A stretch of 64,000 nt of DNA from Bradyrhizobium sp. 21 (GTDB lineage Bacteria; Pseudomonadota; Alphaproteobacteria; Rhizobiales; Xanthobacteraceae), in the NCBI RefSeq assembly GCF_023073335.1, contig NZ_JADPJG010000015.1:194020-258019 (forward strand). The letters are read 5' to 3'. The translations under genes and the position numbers were made by a program. Below the pieces are notes generated by a model, which saw nothing but the letters and a program-made list of their open reading frames with translations, did no database searches and was not told the DNA's origin. Below are positions 55,954-63,266 of this stretch, piece after piece. Every line of letters starts with the position of its first letter. Positions within the stretch are counted from its first letter, which is position 1.

Positions 55954-56547
55954 CTAGAGTTCGGGCTTCTGCCGGATGACAACTTTGGTGCCGACCGGGA
56001 CGCGATCATAGAGATCGGCGACGTCGCGGTTGACGAGCCGGAAGCAGCCCGAGGAGACCTTGGTGCCGATCGTGTCAGGACGGTTGGTGCCGTGGATGCG
56101 GTAGACCGTGGTGCCCAGATACATGGCGCGGGCGCCGAGCGGGTTGCCGGGGCCGCCGGCCATGAAGCGCGGCAGATAGGGCTGGCGCTGGATCATCTCC
56201 GGCGGCGGCGTCCAGTCCGGCCACTCCTTCTTGTTGGTGATGTTCACCAGCCCCTGCCACTGAAAACCATCGCGGCCGACGCCGATGCCGTAGCGGATGG
56301 CACGGCCGCCGGGCTGCACCAGGTAGAGATGCCGTTCGGCGGTCGAGATGATGAGGGTGCCCGGCGCCTCGGTGGTGCGGAAGTAGACGACCTGCTTCTG
56401 CCATTCCGGGTCGAGCTCGTAGGCGTCGTCGGCGACCAGGCCCGGCTCGTCGCCGCGGTCGGGTTGCTGGGCGGAGGCATGCGGCGCGAACAGGATCAAC
56501 CCCACCGCAGCCAGAAACGCGCCGGTCAGGCGACGAAAATCCGTCAT
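55954..56547 (-). CDS. L,D-transpeptidase (YkuD domain)
   Basis: 197 residues with an N-terminal signal (FLAAVGLILFAPHASA, cut near residue 26). The catalytic signature is 'YRIHGTNRPDTIGTKVSSGC' followed by 'FRLVNRDVADLYDRV', with the cysteine nucleophile in SSGC. 'TEAPGTLIISTAERHLYLVQ' is the typical domain start. It makes 3-3 peptidoglycan cross-links or attaches proteins to peptidoglycan in the periplasm. ATG preceded by GGAGAG. Family-typical size. Confidence 0.92.
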   Translation of the reverse strand: MTDFRRLTGAFLAAVGLILFAPHASAQQPDRGDEPGLVADDAYELDPEWQKQVVYFRTTEAPGTLIISTAERHLYLVQPGGRAIRYGIGVGRDGFQWQGLVNITNKKEWPDWTPPPEMIQRQPYLPRFMAGGPGNPLGARAMYLGTTVYRIHGTNRPDTIGTKVSSGCFRLVNRDVADLYDRVPVGTKVVIRQKPEL

Positions 56548-56904
56548 ATCAAGCTCTCCCCGCTGCCACAGCGCAATTCATCGGAACTATCAAAGCTCAG
56601 GGCCATGTTCATGGCAAGTTGATGGCGCGCCCAGCTGGTATGTCACTAGAATGCTTTGATTTTTTGACGGGCCGGGAAATGCCACAAACAGGGGATGGCG
56701 CGAAAAGCATAGGTTACTGCCGCGAGGCCGGTGCGCTCCCTCTCCCGCTTGCGGGAGAGGGTCGGGGAGAGGGTGTCTCCGCAATGGGATACTCCCGATG
56801 GGGGCGAGAGCCCCCCACCCGGCGCTGCGCGCCGACCTCCCCCGCAAGCGGGAGAGGTTGCAGCGAGTACGTGGCTAAATCATCCGCGCCAACAGGCATC
56901 GATT
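56548..56904. other. Intergenic region with a family C repeat
   Basis: 357 bp between two minus-strand genes. The left 180 bp must hold the promoter of the L,D-transpeptidase gene, and the right part is mostly the family C repeat (56731-56861). No ORF with coding character is seen. Confidence 0.5.
56731..56861. repeat. Long palindromic repeat, family C, copy 2
   Basis: GTGCGCTCCCTCTCCCGCTT at the left, mirrored by CCCGCAAGCGGGAGAGGTTG at the right. Middle part differs from copy 1 (gatgggggcgagagcc). Confidence 0.82.
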
Positions 56905-57927
56905 TCAAATCTGGTCATTCTCCGGCGCAATCCCGAGCCGCCGGACGATCTCGGCGCCGACGGCCCGGGCCTCAGGCCGCGAACCGATGCGGGGGCTGCG
57001 AAATCGCTGCCCTGCGAGCAGCCTGATCACGATGATGCAGTGCTCGTCTTCGGACCGGCCGCGGCGCTCGACCGTGATCGCTTTCACCTGGCGCCCTTCG
57101 ATATGGTCCACGCGTAGCGTGCCGTCGCCCCATAGGCGCTCAACGCGAATATCGCCTTGCCGGATGATCCAGAAGGCGCCCGTCACCAGATTGGCGTATC
57201 GGTGCACGGCGAAAGCGGCGATCGCGCCAACCGGCAGCAGCATCATGTCCACCGGCCCGGGCGACAGGCCGCGCCAGAGCTTGTAGGCGTAGGGAACGGC
57301 GCAGATTGCGACGGCGATCAGTGCGACGATCCCTTTGTCCCTCGCGGAAAACGGCTCGAGCGGGTCGCCGAGACGCATCTCGGGATTGCTGGCATCGAGC
57401 GGATTGACCGGAGATTCGACGTCGGGAACGTCGAATTGCGCGGCGATCCGCGCCACGGTGTCGTGCACATGCGTGACATCGGCGATCGGCGGCGACGTCA
57501 GCCGTTCTCCGGAGGCCAGCGTGAAGGCCAGTTGGAAGCGGGCTTTCGCCCTCTTGCTGCCGGGAACCTGCAATCCCTTGATGTCGTCCTTGGCGACCAC
57601 CCGCGTGCGGAGCTTTCCGAACGGGCGCTGCTCCCCGATCAAGATCTCGTCCGGCGTGATGATCCACACCACCGCCGGCGCCAGCATGATGATTCCGACG
57701 AACGCGGCTCCCACGAGGAGGGCGACCACGGAGATGATCACCTCCAGCGGATCGTGGGTGAACAGGCCCGGCGTGAAGCAAAGCGCCACGGCGGCCGCAA
57801 AGCCGGACATGACCAGCCGCTGCGCGATCGAGGCGCCTTCACGAAGGCGAATGTCGGTGCTGGTGGTCGCGTCGTCCATCGCGGGCGGCTGATTGCGAGG
57901 CCTGCGAAACTCCACGGACAGGTCCAT
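56905..57927 (-). CDS. Membrane protein of unknown function
   Basis: 340 residues if started at ATG 57927; 324 if started at ATG 57879; neither has a clear ribosome binding site. Two hydrophobic segments near residues 40-60 and 65-90 precede a soluble region with 'VVWIITPDEILIGEQRPFGK' and 'LRTRVVAKDDIKGLQVPGSK', which resembles a bacterial pleckstrin-homology-like module. Another pair of segments (near 210-250) precedes a second such block ('FWIIRQGDIRVERLWGDGTL'). The internal repetition suggests two copies of one membrane-plus-beta module. Convergent or same-strand neighbours give no clue. Confidence 0.6.
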   Translation of the reverse strand: MDLSVEFRRPRNQPPAMDDATTSTDIRLREGASIAQRLVMSGFAAAVALCFTPGLFTHDPLEVIISVVALLVGAAFVGIIMLAPAVVWIITPDEILIGEQRPFGKLRTRVVAKDDIKGLQVPGSKRAKARFQLAFTLASGERLTSPPIADVTHVHDTVARIAAQFDVPDVESPVNPLDASNPEMRLGDPLEPFSARDKGIVALIAVAICAVPYAYKLWRGLSPGPVDMMLLPVGAIAAFAVHRYANLVTGAFWIIRQGDIRVERLWGDGTLRVDHIEGRQVKAITVERRGRSEDEHCIIVIRLLAGQRFRSPRIGSRPEARAVGAEIVRRLGIAPENDQI

Positions 57928-57966
57928 GGAGTCAAGCAACAAGGACGAGACCGCCGCAACCAGGTA

Positions 57967-58530
57967 TCAGCTGCTGGCGTTCAGCAGCCGGCCCACCGTC
58001 CGGTCGATCTCGTCGTAGCGGCCTTCGCCTTCGTGCTGGAACACGATCTTGCCGTTCTGGTCGATGATGTATTGCGCCGGCCAATACTGGTTACGGTACG
58101 CGTTCCAGGTCCTGGAATCATTGTCCTGCGCCACCGGATAGGTGATGCCGTGGCGCTTCAGCGCGGCCTGCACGTTGGCGGCCGAGCGCTCGAACGGGAA
58201 TTCCGGCGTGTGCACGCCGACCACGACGAGGCCCTTGTCCTTGTATTTTGCATAGAGCTCGGTGACGTGCGGCAGCGTGTTGACGCAGTTGACGCAGCCA
58301 TAGGTCCAGAAATCGACCAGCACGACCTTGCCGCGGAGATCGGCGATGTTGAGCGGCTTTGAGTTGAACCAGGTATTGATGCCGGTGAAGTCGGGCGCCG
58401 TCCCCTGGGTTGCGGCTGCGACAGTGATCGGCGTCGTGGGCGCGGCCTCGTCGCAGACGCCGGGGATGACGGCCCCGGTCACGGCGATGCCGATCAGCGC
58501 GGCAGAGACGGCGAGCAGTTTGAAAGTCAT
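57967..58530 (-). CDS. TlpA-like thioredoxin-fold protein (DipZ-type)
   Basis: 187 residues with a Sec signal or anchor (MTFKLLAVSAALIGIAVTGA). 'LVDFWTYGCVNCVNTLPHVT' holds the redox pair CVNC near residue 80, and 'VVVGVHTPEFPFERSAANVQ' and 'YWPAQYIIDQNGKIVFQHEG' follow the DipZ C-terminal thioredoxin pattern. It probably receives electrons from the CcdA-like membrane protein encoded 31 bp upstream and reduces periplasmic disulfides. GGAGG precedes the ATG. Confidence 0.9.
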   Translation of the reverse strand: MTFKLLAVSAALIGIAVTGAVIPGVCDEAAPTTPITVAAATQGTAPDFTGINTWFNSKPLNIADLRGKVVLVDFWTYGCVNCVNTLPHVTELYAKYKDKGLVVVGVHTPEFPFERSAANVQAALKRHGITYPVAQDNDSRTWNAYRNQYWPAQYIIDQNGKIVFQHEGEGRYDEIDRTVGRLLNASS

Positions 58531-58561
58531 GGAAAAATCCTCCGGTGAAGGTGAGGGTTGA

Positions 58562-59260
58562 TCACAGGCCGATCTGGCCGGTGGGATAGAAGCCGGTGAG
58601 CCACGCCACGATCAGCGTGTCGTATTGGAAATAGGCGGCGAGCGCGAAGCCGATCACGACGATTCCAAAGCCCTGCTGCAGCCGCGGCGAGATCTGCGCG
58701 AGACTGCGCACCCGCGTGGTGGCGGCCTGTCCGCCATAGGCTATCGCCAGCATCGGGATCGCCGCGCCGATGGCATAGGCAATCAGCAGCGTGCCGGCCC
58801 AGCCGGGATTCCTCGTGGTCGCGACCAGCGTCAGGATCGAGCCGAGCACGGGGCCGGCGCAGGGCGTCCAGACCAGGCCAAGCGTGGTGCCGAGCACGAG
58901 ACCGCCGAGCGCGCCCTCGCGCTGCGTGGCGCCGGAATTGCCGAGATCAAGCCAGCCGTTGAGCCGAATCGACAGCCATTCGAACGGCGCCGGCCACAGC
59001 ATCAACAGGCCGAAGCCGAGCAGCAGGATCGCCGCCGCCTCGCGCAGCACGTTCGGATCGAAATCGAACAGCCGGGTGATCGCCCCTAACAGCAGAGCCG
59101 TCGCGGAGAACGAGACGACGAAGCCGAGCGCGATCATGGCGGGGCGCAGATGCGAGGTGCGGCCGATCGAGGCGCCGAGCAGGATCGGCAGCATCGGCAG
59201 CGTGCAGGGCGCGGCGATGGTGAGGATGCCGGCAAGGACGGCGAAGGTGAGTTCGAGCAT
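58562..59260 (-). CDS. CcdA/DsbD-type cytochrome c biogenesis membrane protein
   Basis: 232 residues, six membrane segments. The two conserved cysteines are in 'LTIAAPCTLPMLPILLGASI' and 'GLVWTPCAGPVLGSILTLVA', which carry reducing equivalents across the membrane. Together with the following TlpA-like protein this is a two-gene version of DipZ. Start ATG 59260. Upstream are a truncated repeat and the terminator of the sigma gene. Confidence 0.9.
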   Translation of the reverse strand: MLELTFAVLAGILTIAAPCTLPMLPILLGASIGRTSHLRPAMIALGFVVSFSATALLLGAITRLFDFDPNVLREAAAILLLGFGLLMLWPAPFEWLSIRLNGWLDLGNSGATQREGALGGLVLGTTLGLVWTPCAGPVLGSILTLVATTRNPGWAGTLLIAYAIGAAIPMLAIAYGGQAATTRVRSLAQISPRLQQGFGIVVIGFALAAYFQYDTLIVAWLTGFYPTGQIGL

Positions 59261-59365
59261 CGGGGCACTCGTGAATGGGGGTCACAAGGTTGGTTCGGGC
59301 GGGGTGGGGCGGTCGTTACGTGGCGTCACACGTTCGTGACGGGAGAGGTGCCGGCCACAGTGGCG

Positions 59366-59472
59366 GTGCGCTCCCTCTCCCGCTTGCGGGGGAGGGTTGG
59401 GGAGGGGGTGTCTCCGCGCCGGGACGCTCCCCAAGAGGAAAGAACCCTCACCCGCCGCGCGCGGCGCGAACT
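59366..59472. repeat. Palindromic repeat, family C, copy 3, right arm lost
   Basis: Starts with GTGCGCTCCCTCTCCCGCTT like copy 2 and follows the common interior to AGAACCCTCACCCGCCGCGC, but the mirrored CCCGCAAGCGGGAGAGG right arm is missing. Confidence 0.75.
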
Positions 59473-59487
59473 TGGCCCCAAATACAA

Positions 59488-59522
59488 AACGACCCGGCGG
59501 GGGGCATCCCGTCCGGGTCGTT
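59488..59522 (-). terminator. Intrinsic terminator for the ECF sigma gene
   Basis: On the minus strand the perfect 10-bp stem AACGACCCGG/CCGGGTCGTT with an inner GGG/CCC is followed by TTGTATTT. It lies 164 bp after the sigma-factor stop. Confidence 0.6.
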
Positions 59523-59685
59523 GGAGGTCCTTGGGAGGTTTAAGCAAAACCGTATGTGAGCTTTATAGGAGGGAAGTTTTTCCGCCTGATGTTGTGCTTT
59601 GTTTCAATTGTTTCGTCGGCGGTAACACTTCCGTGTCCGGGGAGAGGGCCGCATGGGCGATCTTATCCCCTTGAAATCACTTGTG

Positions 59686-60297
59686 TTAGGCAGCGAAGCG
59701 CTCGACGCCGGCGCCCTTAAGCAATTCGGCCAATTGCTTGCGGGCGTAGAACATCCGCGTCTTCACCGTGCTCTGGGGGATGCCGATGATCTGACCGACC
59801 TCCTCCACCGACTTCTCATGGTAGTAGACGAGGTTGATGATTTCGCGATGCGCGGGTGACAGCTTCTGAACACAGGCGCGCAGGATGGCGCTGGTGTCGC
59901 TGCGGTCGAGCGAAGTCTCCGGCGTGTCGCAACCGTCCGCGATCTGTCGCACGTCTTCCTGGTCGATGTCTTCGAAGCGGCGCTGGCGCATCGCGGTCAG
60001 CGCCTTGAAGCGGGCGATCGAGAGCAGCCAGGTGGAAACCTGCGAGCGGCCCTGGAATTGGCCGGCGGTCCGCCACACGTCCAGAAACACCTGGCTGACA
60101 AGGTCTTCCGCCGTGGTGGCGTCGCGCACGATCCGCAGGATGAAGCGGTAGACGCGCACATTGTGCCGGCAATAAAGGATGTGCATGGACGTCCGGTTGC
60201 CGTCGGCAATGCTTTCGAGAAGCATGACGTCCGAGGTCGCCTGAGCGGCAATGATGCTCTGGCTGGCTTGGGCGTTGATGGCGATGACGTTCGGCAT
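59686..60297 (-). CDS. ECF-type RNA polymerase sigma factor
   Basis: 203 residues. Region 2 'RDATTAEDLVSQVFLDVWRT' and 'STWLLSIARFKALTAMRQRR', region 4 'LSPAHREIINLVYYHEKSVE' and 'EVGQIIGIPQSTVKTRMFYA' are standard for group IV sigma factors. It has about 30 extra N-terminal residues. No anti-sigma gene is adjacent. GGGGAG precedes the ATG. An inverted repeat upstream and a copied 14-bp motif downstream may be its own regulatory sites. Likely stress response; stimulus unknown. Confidence 0.92.
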   Translation of the reverse strand: MPNVIAINAQASQSIIAAQATSDVMLLESIADGNRTSMHILYCRHNVRVYRFILRIVRDATTAEDLVSQVFLDVWRTAGQFQGRSQVSTWLLSIARFKALTAMRQRRFEDIDQEDVRQIADGCDTPETSLDRSDTSAILRACVQKLSPAHREIINLVYYHEKSVEEVGQIIGIPQSTVKTRMFYARKQLAELLKGAGVERFAA

Positions 60298-60416
60298 TGA
60301 CTTGGCTCCCCGTAGCGCCGCAACCGAGCGGCGTTTCCTTGGACCGAAGTGTTAATGAGCCAACGTTTCGGGACGTCTGCACGAAAAGGGGAAAATGGTT
60401 TCGTGCGCCGCCAAAT

Positions 60417-60445
60417 TGTTTCGTCGGACAGGGTGCGACGAAACA
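60417..60445. promoter_or_regulatory. 29-bp inverted repeat upstream of ECF sigma gene, candidate operator
   Basis: TGTTTCGTCG and CGACGAAACA are perfect 10-bp arms around a 9-bp spacer, 120 bp upstream of the sigma start. Further single TTTCG half-sites are nearby (60365, 60399). There is no T-run, so a terminator is less likely. Confidence 0.5.
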
Positions 60446-60567
60446 TTCGGGGCAAAAAAGCGTGGAATTTCAATATACGGAAAATACGGGGTGGGGAATT
60501 AGAGGCGGACGGAGGCGCCGGGAACGTATTCCGGGCTTTTGCGTTCGATGTCGCCTCAATCCCAGCT

Positions 60568-60707
60568 GTCGTCCCGGCGAAGGCCGGGACCCATAACCAC
60601 AGGGAGAAGTTTGACGAAGACTGGCAGTGGAGAGGTCTTCCCACGGTACCAGAACCTGCACCCACGATGGATCACGCGGTATGGGTCCCGGCCTTCGCCG
60701 GGACGAC
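60568..60707. repeat. Long palindromic repeat, family A, copy 6
   Basis: GTCGTCCCGGCGAAGGCCGG at the left, mirrored CCGGCCTTCGCCGGGACGAC at the right, with ACCCATAACCACAGGG inside. Lies just past the response regulator 3' end. Confidence 0.82.
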
Positions 60708-60730
60708 ACAGGAGGGAGTGCCGCCCGCCC

Positions 60731-61468
60731 CTACGCCTTCTCGCCGACCGGTGAAAACAGATAGCCGCCGCCGCGGATGGTGCGGATGACGGCGGGTTTT
60801 GTCGGGTCGGGCTCGATCTTGCGGCGGATGCGCATGATGCGCAGATCCACGGCGCGGTCGAAGGCTTCTGCGTCGCGCGCATTGGCCAATTCCAGCAGCC
60901 GCTCGCGCGACAACACGCGCTTCGGATTGGCCGCGAACACTTTGAGCAGCCCGAACTCGGATGCGGTCAGCGGGTGCTCGTTGCCCTCGTCGTCGCGCAA
61001 GGCCTGCGCTTCGAGATCGAGCCACTTGGTCCCGAACCGTACCAACTGGTCCTTGTCCGATTTCGTCGCCGCCGTTTCCGCCGCCACGGCTTTCACTGGC
61101 GTGCTCCGGCGCAGCACCGAGCGAATACGCGCCATCAGTTCGCGCAGCTCGCACGGCTTTGCCACGTAATCGTCGGCGCCGAGCTCGAGGCCGACGACGC
61201 GGTCGATCGGGCTCGCGGTCGCGGTGAGCATGATGACAGGCACGTTGATGCGGCTCTTGAGGTCGCGGATGATCGAGAGCCCGTCTTCTTCGGGCATGTT
61301 GAGGTCGAGCACGACCAGATCGGGCATGCCGCCCTGGATCGCGGTGCGCAAGGATTTGCCGCCGTCGCACAGCGTCACGGTGAAGCCGTGCATCTTGAGG
61401 TAATCGCCGACCATCTCCCGGGCCGGGGCCTCGTCGTCGACGATCATGATGTGCTGGCTTTGGGTCAT
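60731..61468 (-). CDS. OmpR-family response regulator
   Basis: 245 residues. Receiver domain 1-120: D11/D12, phospho-acceptor D55 in 'VVLDLNMPEEDG', T83 in 'MLTATAS' and K105 in 'YVAKPCELRE'. Winged-helix output domain about 140-235 ('GNEHPLTASEFGLLKVFAAN', 'RAVDLRIMRIRRKIEPDPTK', 'IRTIRGGGYLF'). It is downstream of two histidine kinases and separated from the nearer by a tandem-repeat region. The ATG at 61468 is within the last repeat unit. Probably a DNA-binding regulator of an unknown regulon. Confidence 0.93.
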   Translation of the reverse strand: MTQSQHIMIVDDEAPAREMVGDYLKMHGFTVTLCDGGKSLRTAIQGGMPDLVVLDLNMPEEDGLSIIRDLKSRINVPVIMLTATASPIDRVVGLELGADDYVAKPCELRELMARIRSVLRRSTPVKAVAAETAATKSDKDQLVRFGTKWLDLEAQALRDDEGNEHPLTASEFGLLKVFAANPKRVLSRERLLELANARDAEAFDRAVDLRIMRIRRKIEPDPTKPAVIRTIRGGGYLFSPVGEKA

Positions 61469-61536
61469 GGTCTTGGGGTCACGGTCTTGGGGTCATGGTG
61501 TTGGGGTCATGGTCTTGAGATCACGGTATTTCGGTC
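61467..61536 (-). repeat. 14-bp tandem repeat (five units) forming overlapping mini-ORFs
   Basis: Minus-strand unit ATGACCCCAAGACC with variants, five units at 61467-61480, 61481-61494, 61495-61508, 61509-61522 and 61523-61536. It spans from the kinase stop to the response regulator start. Each unit is 14 bases, so every start codon opens a five-codon frame whose TGA overlaps the next start by four bases. Confidence 0.85.
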
Positions 61537-63266
61537 GCGGGGAGGGTGATGGTGAAGGTCGAGCCCTTGCCGGGGCCGTCGCTGTCGGCGGTCACCTCTC
61601 CACCGTGCATGTCGATAATACGCTTGACGATGGACAACCCAAGCCCCGTCGAGCTCTCGCCGGCGGTCGGTTTTGCGGACAGCCGCTGGAACCGGCCGAA
61701 CAGACGGCCGAGATCTTCCGGCGACAGGCCGGCGCCCTCGTCGCTGACGCGGATGACGGTGTCATGGCCCTCATGGGTGACGGCGACGCCGATCTTGCCG
61801 CCGATCGGTGAGTATTTGATGGCGTTGCTGATGAGATTGTCGATCGCCTCGCGGATGCGGTCGGTGTCGCACATGGTGACGATGTTGGCCGGCGCGGTGA
61901 CGCTGATGGCCTGCTGCTTGTTGACGGCGAGCGGCTGGTTGGCCTCGGCGACTTCCTTGACCAGGGCCGCGACGTCGACCGGCTCGCGGCGGATGGTGAT
62001 GTCGAAGGCATCGGCCATCGCGTCCGAGATCAGATGATCGACCATCGTGGTCAGGCGCTTCGTCGCGTCGCGGATGTGATCGACCTGGGCGACCACGCCG
62101 CTTGACGACGCGCCGGTCGAGATCAGCTCCTTGAGCATCTCGGTGCGGCCGAGAATGACGCCGAGCGGATTCTTCAGGTCATGGGCGACGGTGCCCAGGA
62201 TCTCGTTCTTGAAGCCGTTGGCGCGCTGCAGCCGCAGCCATTGCGCCGACAGGCGGCGGTTGGCCTGCATCAGCGCGCGGGTGCGCTGGGCAACGCGGTC
62301 TTCCAGCTGGGTGTTGGCGGCCTGGAGCTGCTGGTAGAGGATGACGTTGTCGAAGGCGATCGAGAGCCGGCTGGAGAAGATCTCGACCAGCGAGCGGTCG
62401 GTCTCCGACAGCTCGCGCTCGGCCTGCAGCAGCACCACGACCTCGCGGCCGCTTCCGGTGCGCAAGTAAATCACGCTGCGATGGTCGGCGAATTCGTTTT
62501 TGCGGCCCTGGAACGCGGCTTCCACCATCGCGCGCAAATCAGGGTCGAGTGCCTTGGATGACGTCATGCCGATGAAGCGGCTGTAGCAGCCGCTGCCGGC
62601 GAGCACCGAGAGCTCGGGGTCGATGCCGCCATTGTCGCGCAAAACCAGTATGCCGGCGCAATCGACATTGAGCAGCGAGGCGAGCTGGGTCAGCACGCCC
62701 TCGGCGAGCCGCTGCATCGACTTGAAGTCGTACAGCGTCGACGCCGCATCGATGATGATCTCGAGCCCGCGCCTTGTCTGCACCATGCGCTCGAGCTGCT
62801 GGTAGGAGCGCAGCGCCGCGGTCAGCGAGGTGAACAGCTTGTCGGCGGTGAGCTCGGTCTTGGCCTTGTAGTCGTTGATGTCGTACTGCACGATCACGCG
62901 CCGCTCGGGCGCCTGGCCGGGCTGTCCGGTCCGCAGGATGATGCGCACGGTCTCGTTCTTGAGCTCGTTGCGGATGAACTCGACCAGTTCGAGGCCGGCG
63001 ACATCCGTCTCCATGATGACGTCGAGCAGCACGGCGGCGATGTCGCCGTGCGCGGCCATCAGCTTGCGACCTTCGGCGGCGGAATGGGCGGAGAGGATCT
63101 CCAGGCCCTGGCCGTTGAGATTGTAGTCCGAGAGCGCAAAACGCGTGCCGTCATGCACGGCCTGATCGTCGTCGATGACGGCGATCTTCCATTTCCGGGT
63201 GTCAATATCCTCCGACGCGGTACCGGTGTCGTCGATCAGGTGGAGGACATCGTCCTGTTCGGCCAT
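61521..63266 (-). CDS. Hybrid regulator-kinase: REC, DUF3369-like region, HisKA, HATPase
   Basis: 581 residues. Receiver at about 27-150 with phospho-acceptor D82 in 'AVLLDVIMETD'. A GAF-like DUF3369 region follows (about 155-320). The dimerisation helix has 'LGTVAHDLKNPLGVILGRTE' with the phospho-histidine near residue 360, then ATPase motifs 'DNLISNAIKYSPIGG', 'VSDEGAGLSPEDLGRLFGRF' and 'STGLGLSIVKRI'. Placing REC at the N-terminus is the reverse of usual hybrid kinases, so another kinase may phosphorylate it. The upstream kinase overlaps it by 31 bp. Confidence 0.92.
   Translation of the reverse strand: MAEQDDVLHLIDDTGTASEDIDTRKWKIAVIDDDQAVHDGTRFALSDYNLNGQGLEILSAHSAAEGRKLMAAHGDIAAVLLDVIMETDVAGLELVEFIRNELKNETVRIILRTGQPGQAPERRVIVQYDINDYKAKTELTADKLFTSLTAALRSYQQLERMVQTRRGLEIIIDAASTLYDFKSMQRLAEGVLTQLASLLNVDCAGILVLRDNGGIDPELSVLAGSGCYSRFIGMTSSKALDPDLRAMVEAAFQGRKNEFADHRSVIYLRTGSGREVVVLLQAERELSETDRSLVEIFSSRLSIAFDNVILYQQLQAANTQLEDRVAQRTRALMQANRRLSAQWLRLQRANGFKNEILGTVAHDLKNPLGVILGRTEMLKELISTGASSSGVVAQVDHIRDATKRLTTMVDHLISDAMADAFDITIRREPVDVAALVKEVAEANQPLAVNKQQAISVTAPANIVTMCDTDRIREAIDNLISNAIKYSPIGGKIGVAVTHEGHDTVIRVSDEGAGLSPEDLGRLFGRFQRLSAKPTAGESSTGLGLSIVKRIIDMHGGEVTADSDGPGKGSTFTITLPATEIP

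Larger units (their letters stand above)
59261..59685. other. Intergenic region: truncated repeat, terminator and shared motif
   Basis: 425 bp holding the family C copy 3 (59366-59472), a terminator (59488-59522), and the motif AATTGTTTCGTCGG at 59606-59619, which also occurs upstream of the sigma gene. No supported ORF. Confidence 0.5.
60298..60730. other. Intergenic region with inverted repeat and family A repeat
   Basis: 433 bp upstream of the sigma gene. It holds the 29-bp inverted repeat (60417-60445), the shared 14-bp motif and the family A copy 6. No supported ORF. Confidence 0.5.

Noticed and set aside
61467..61536. CRISPR array interpretation of the tandem repeat
   Set aside because: Units are contiguous 14-mers without spacers and no cas genes are present. 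No other CRISPR-like array was seen in the window.
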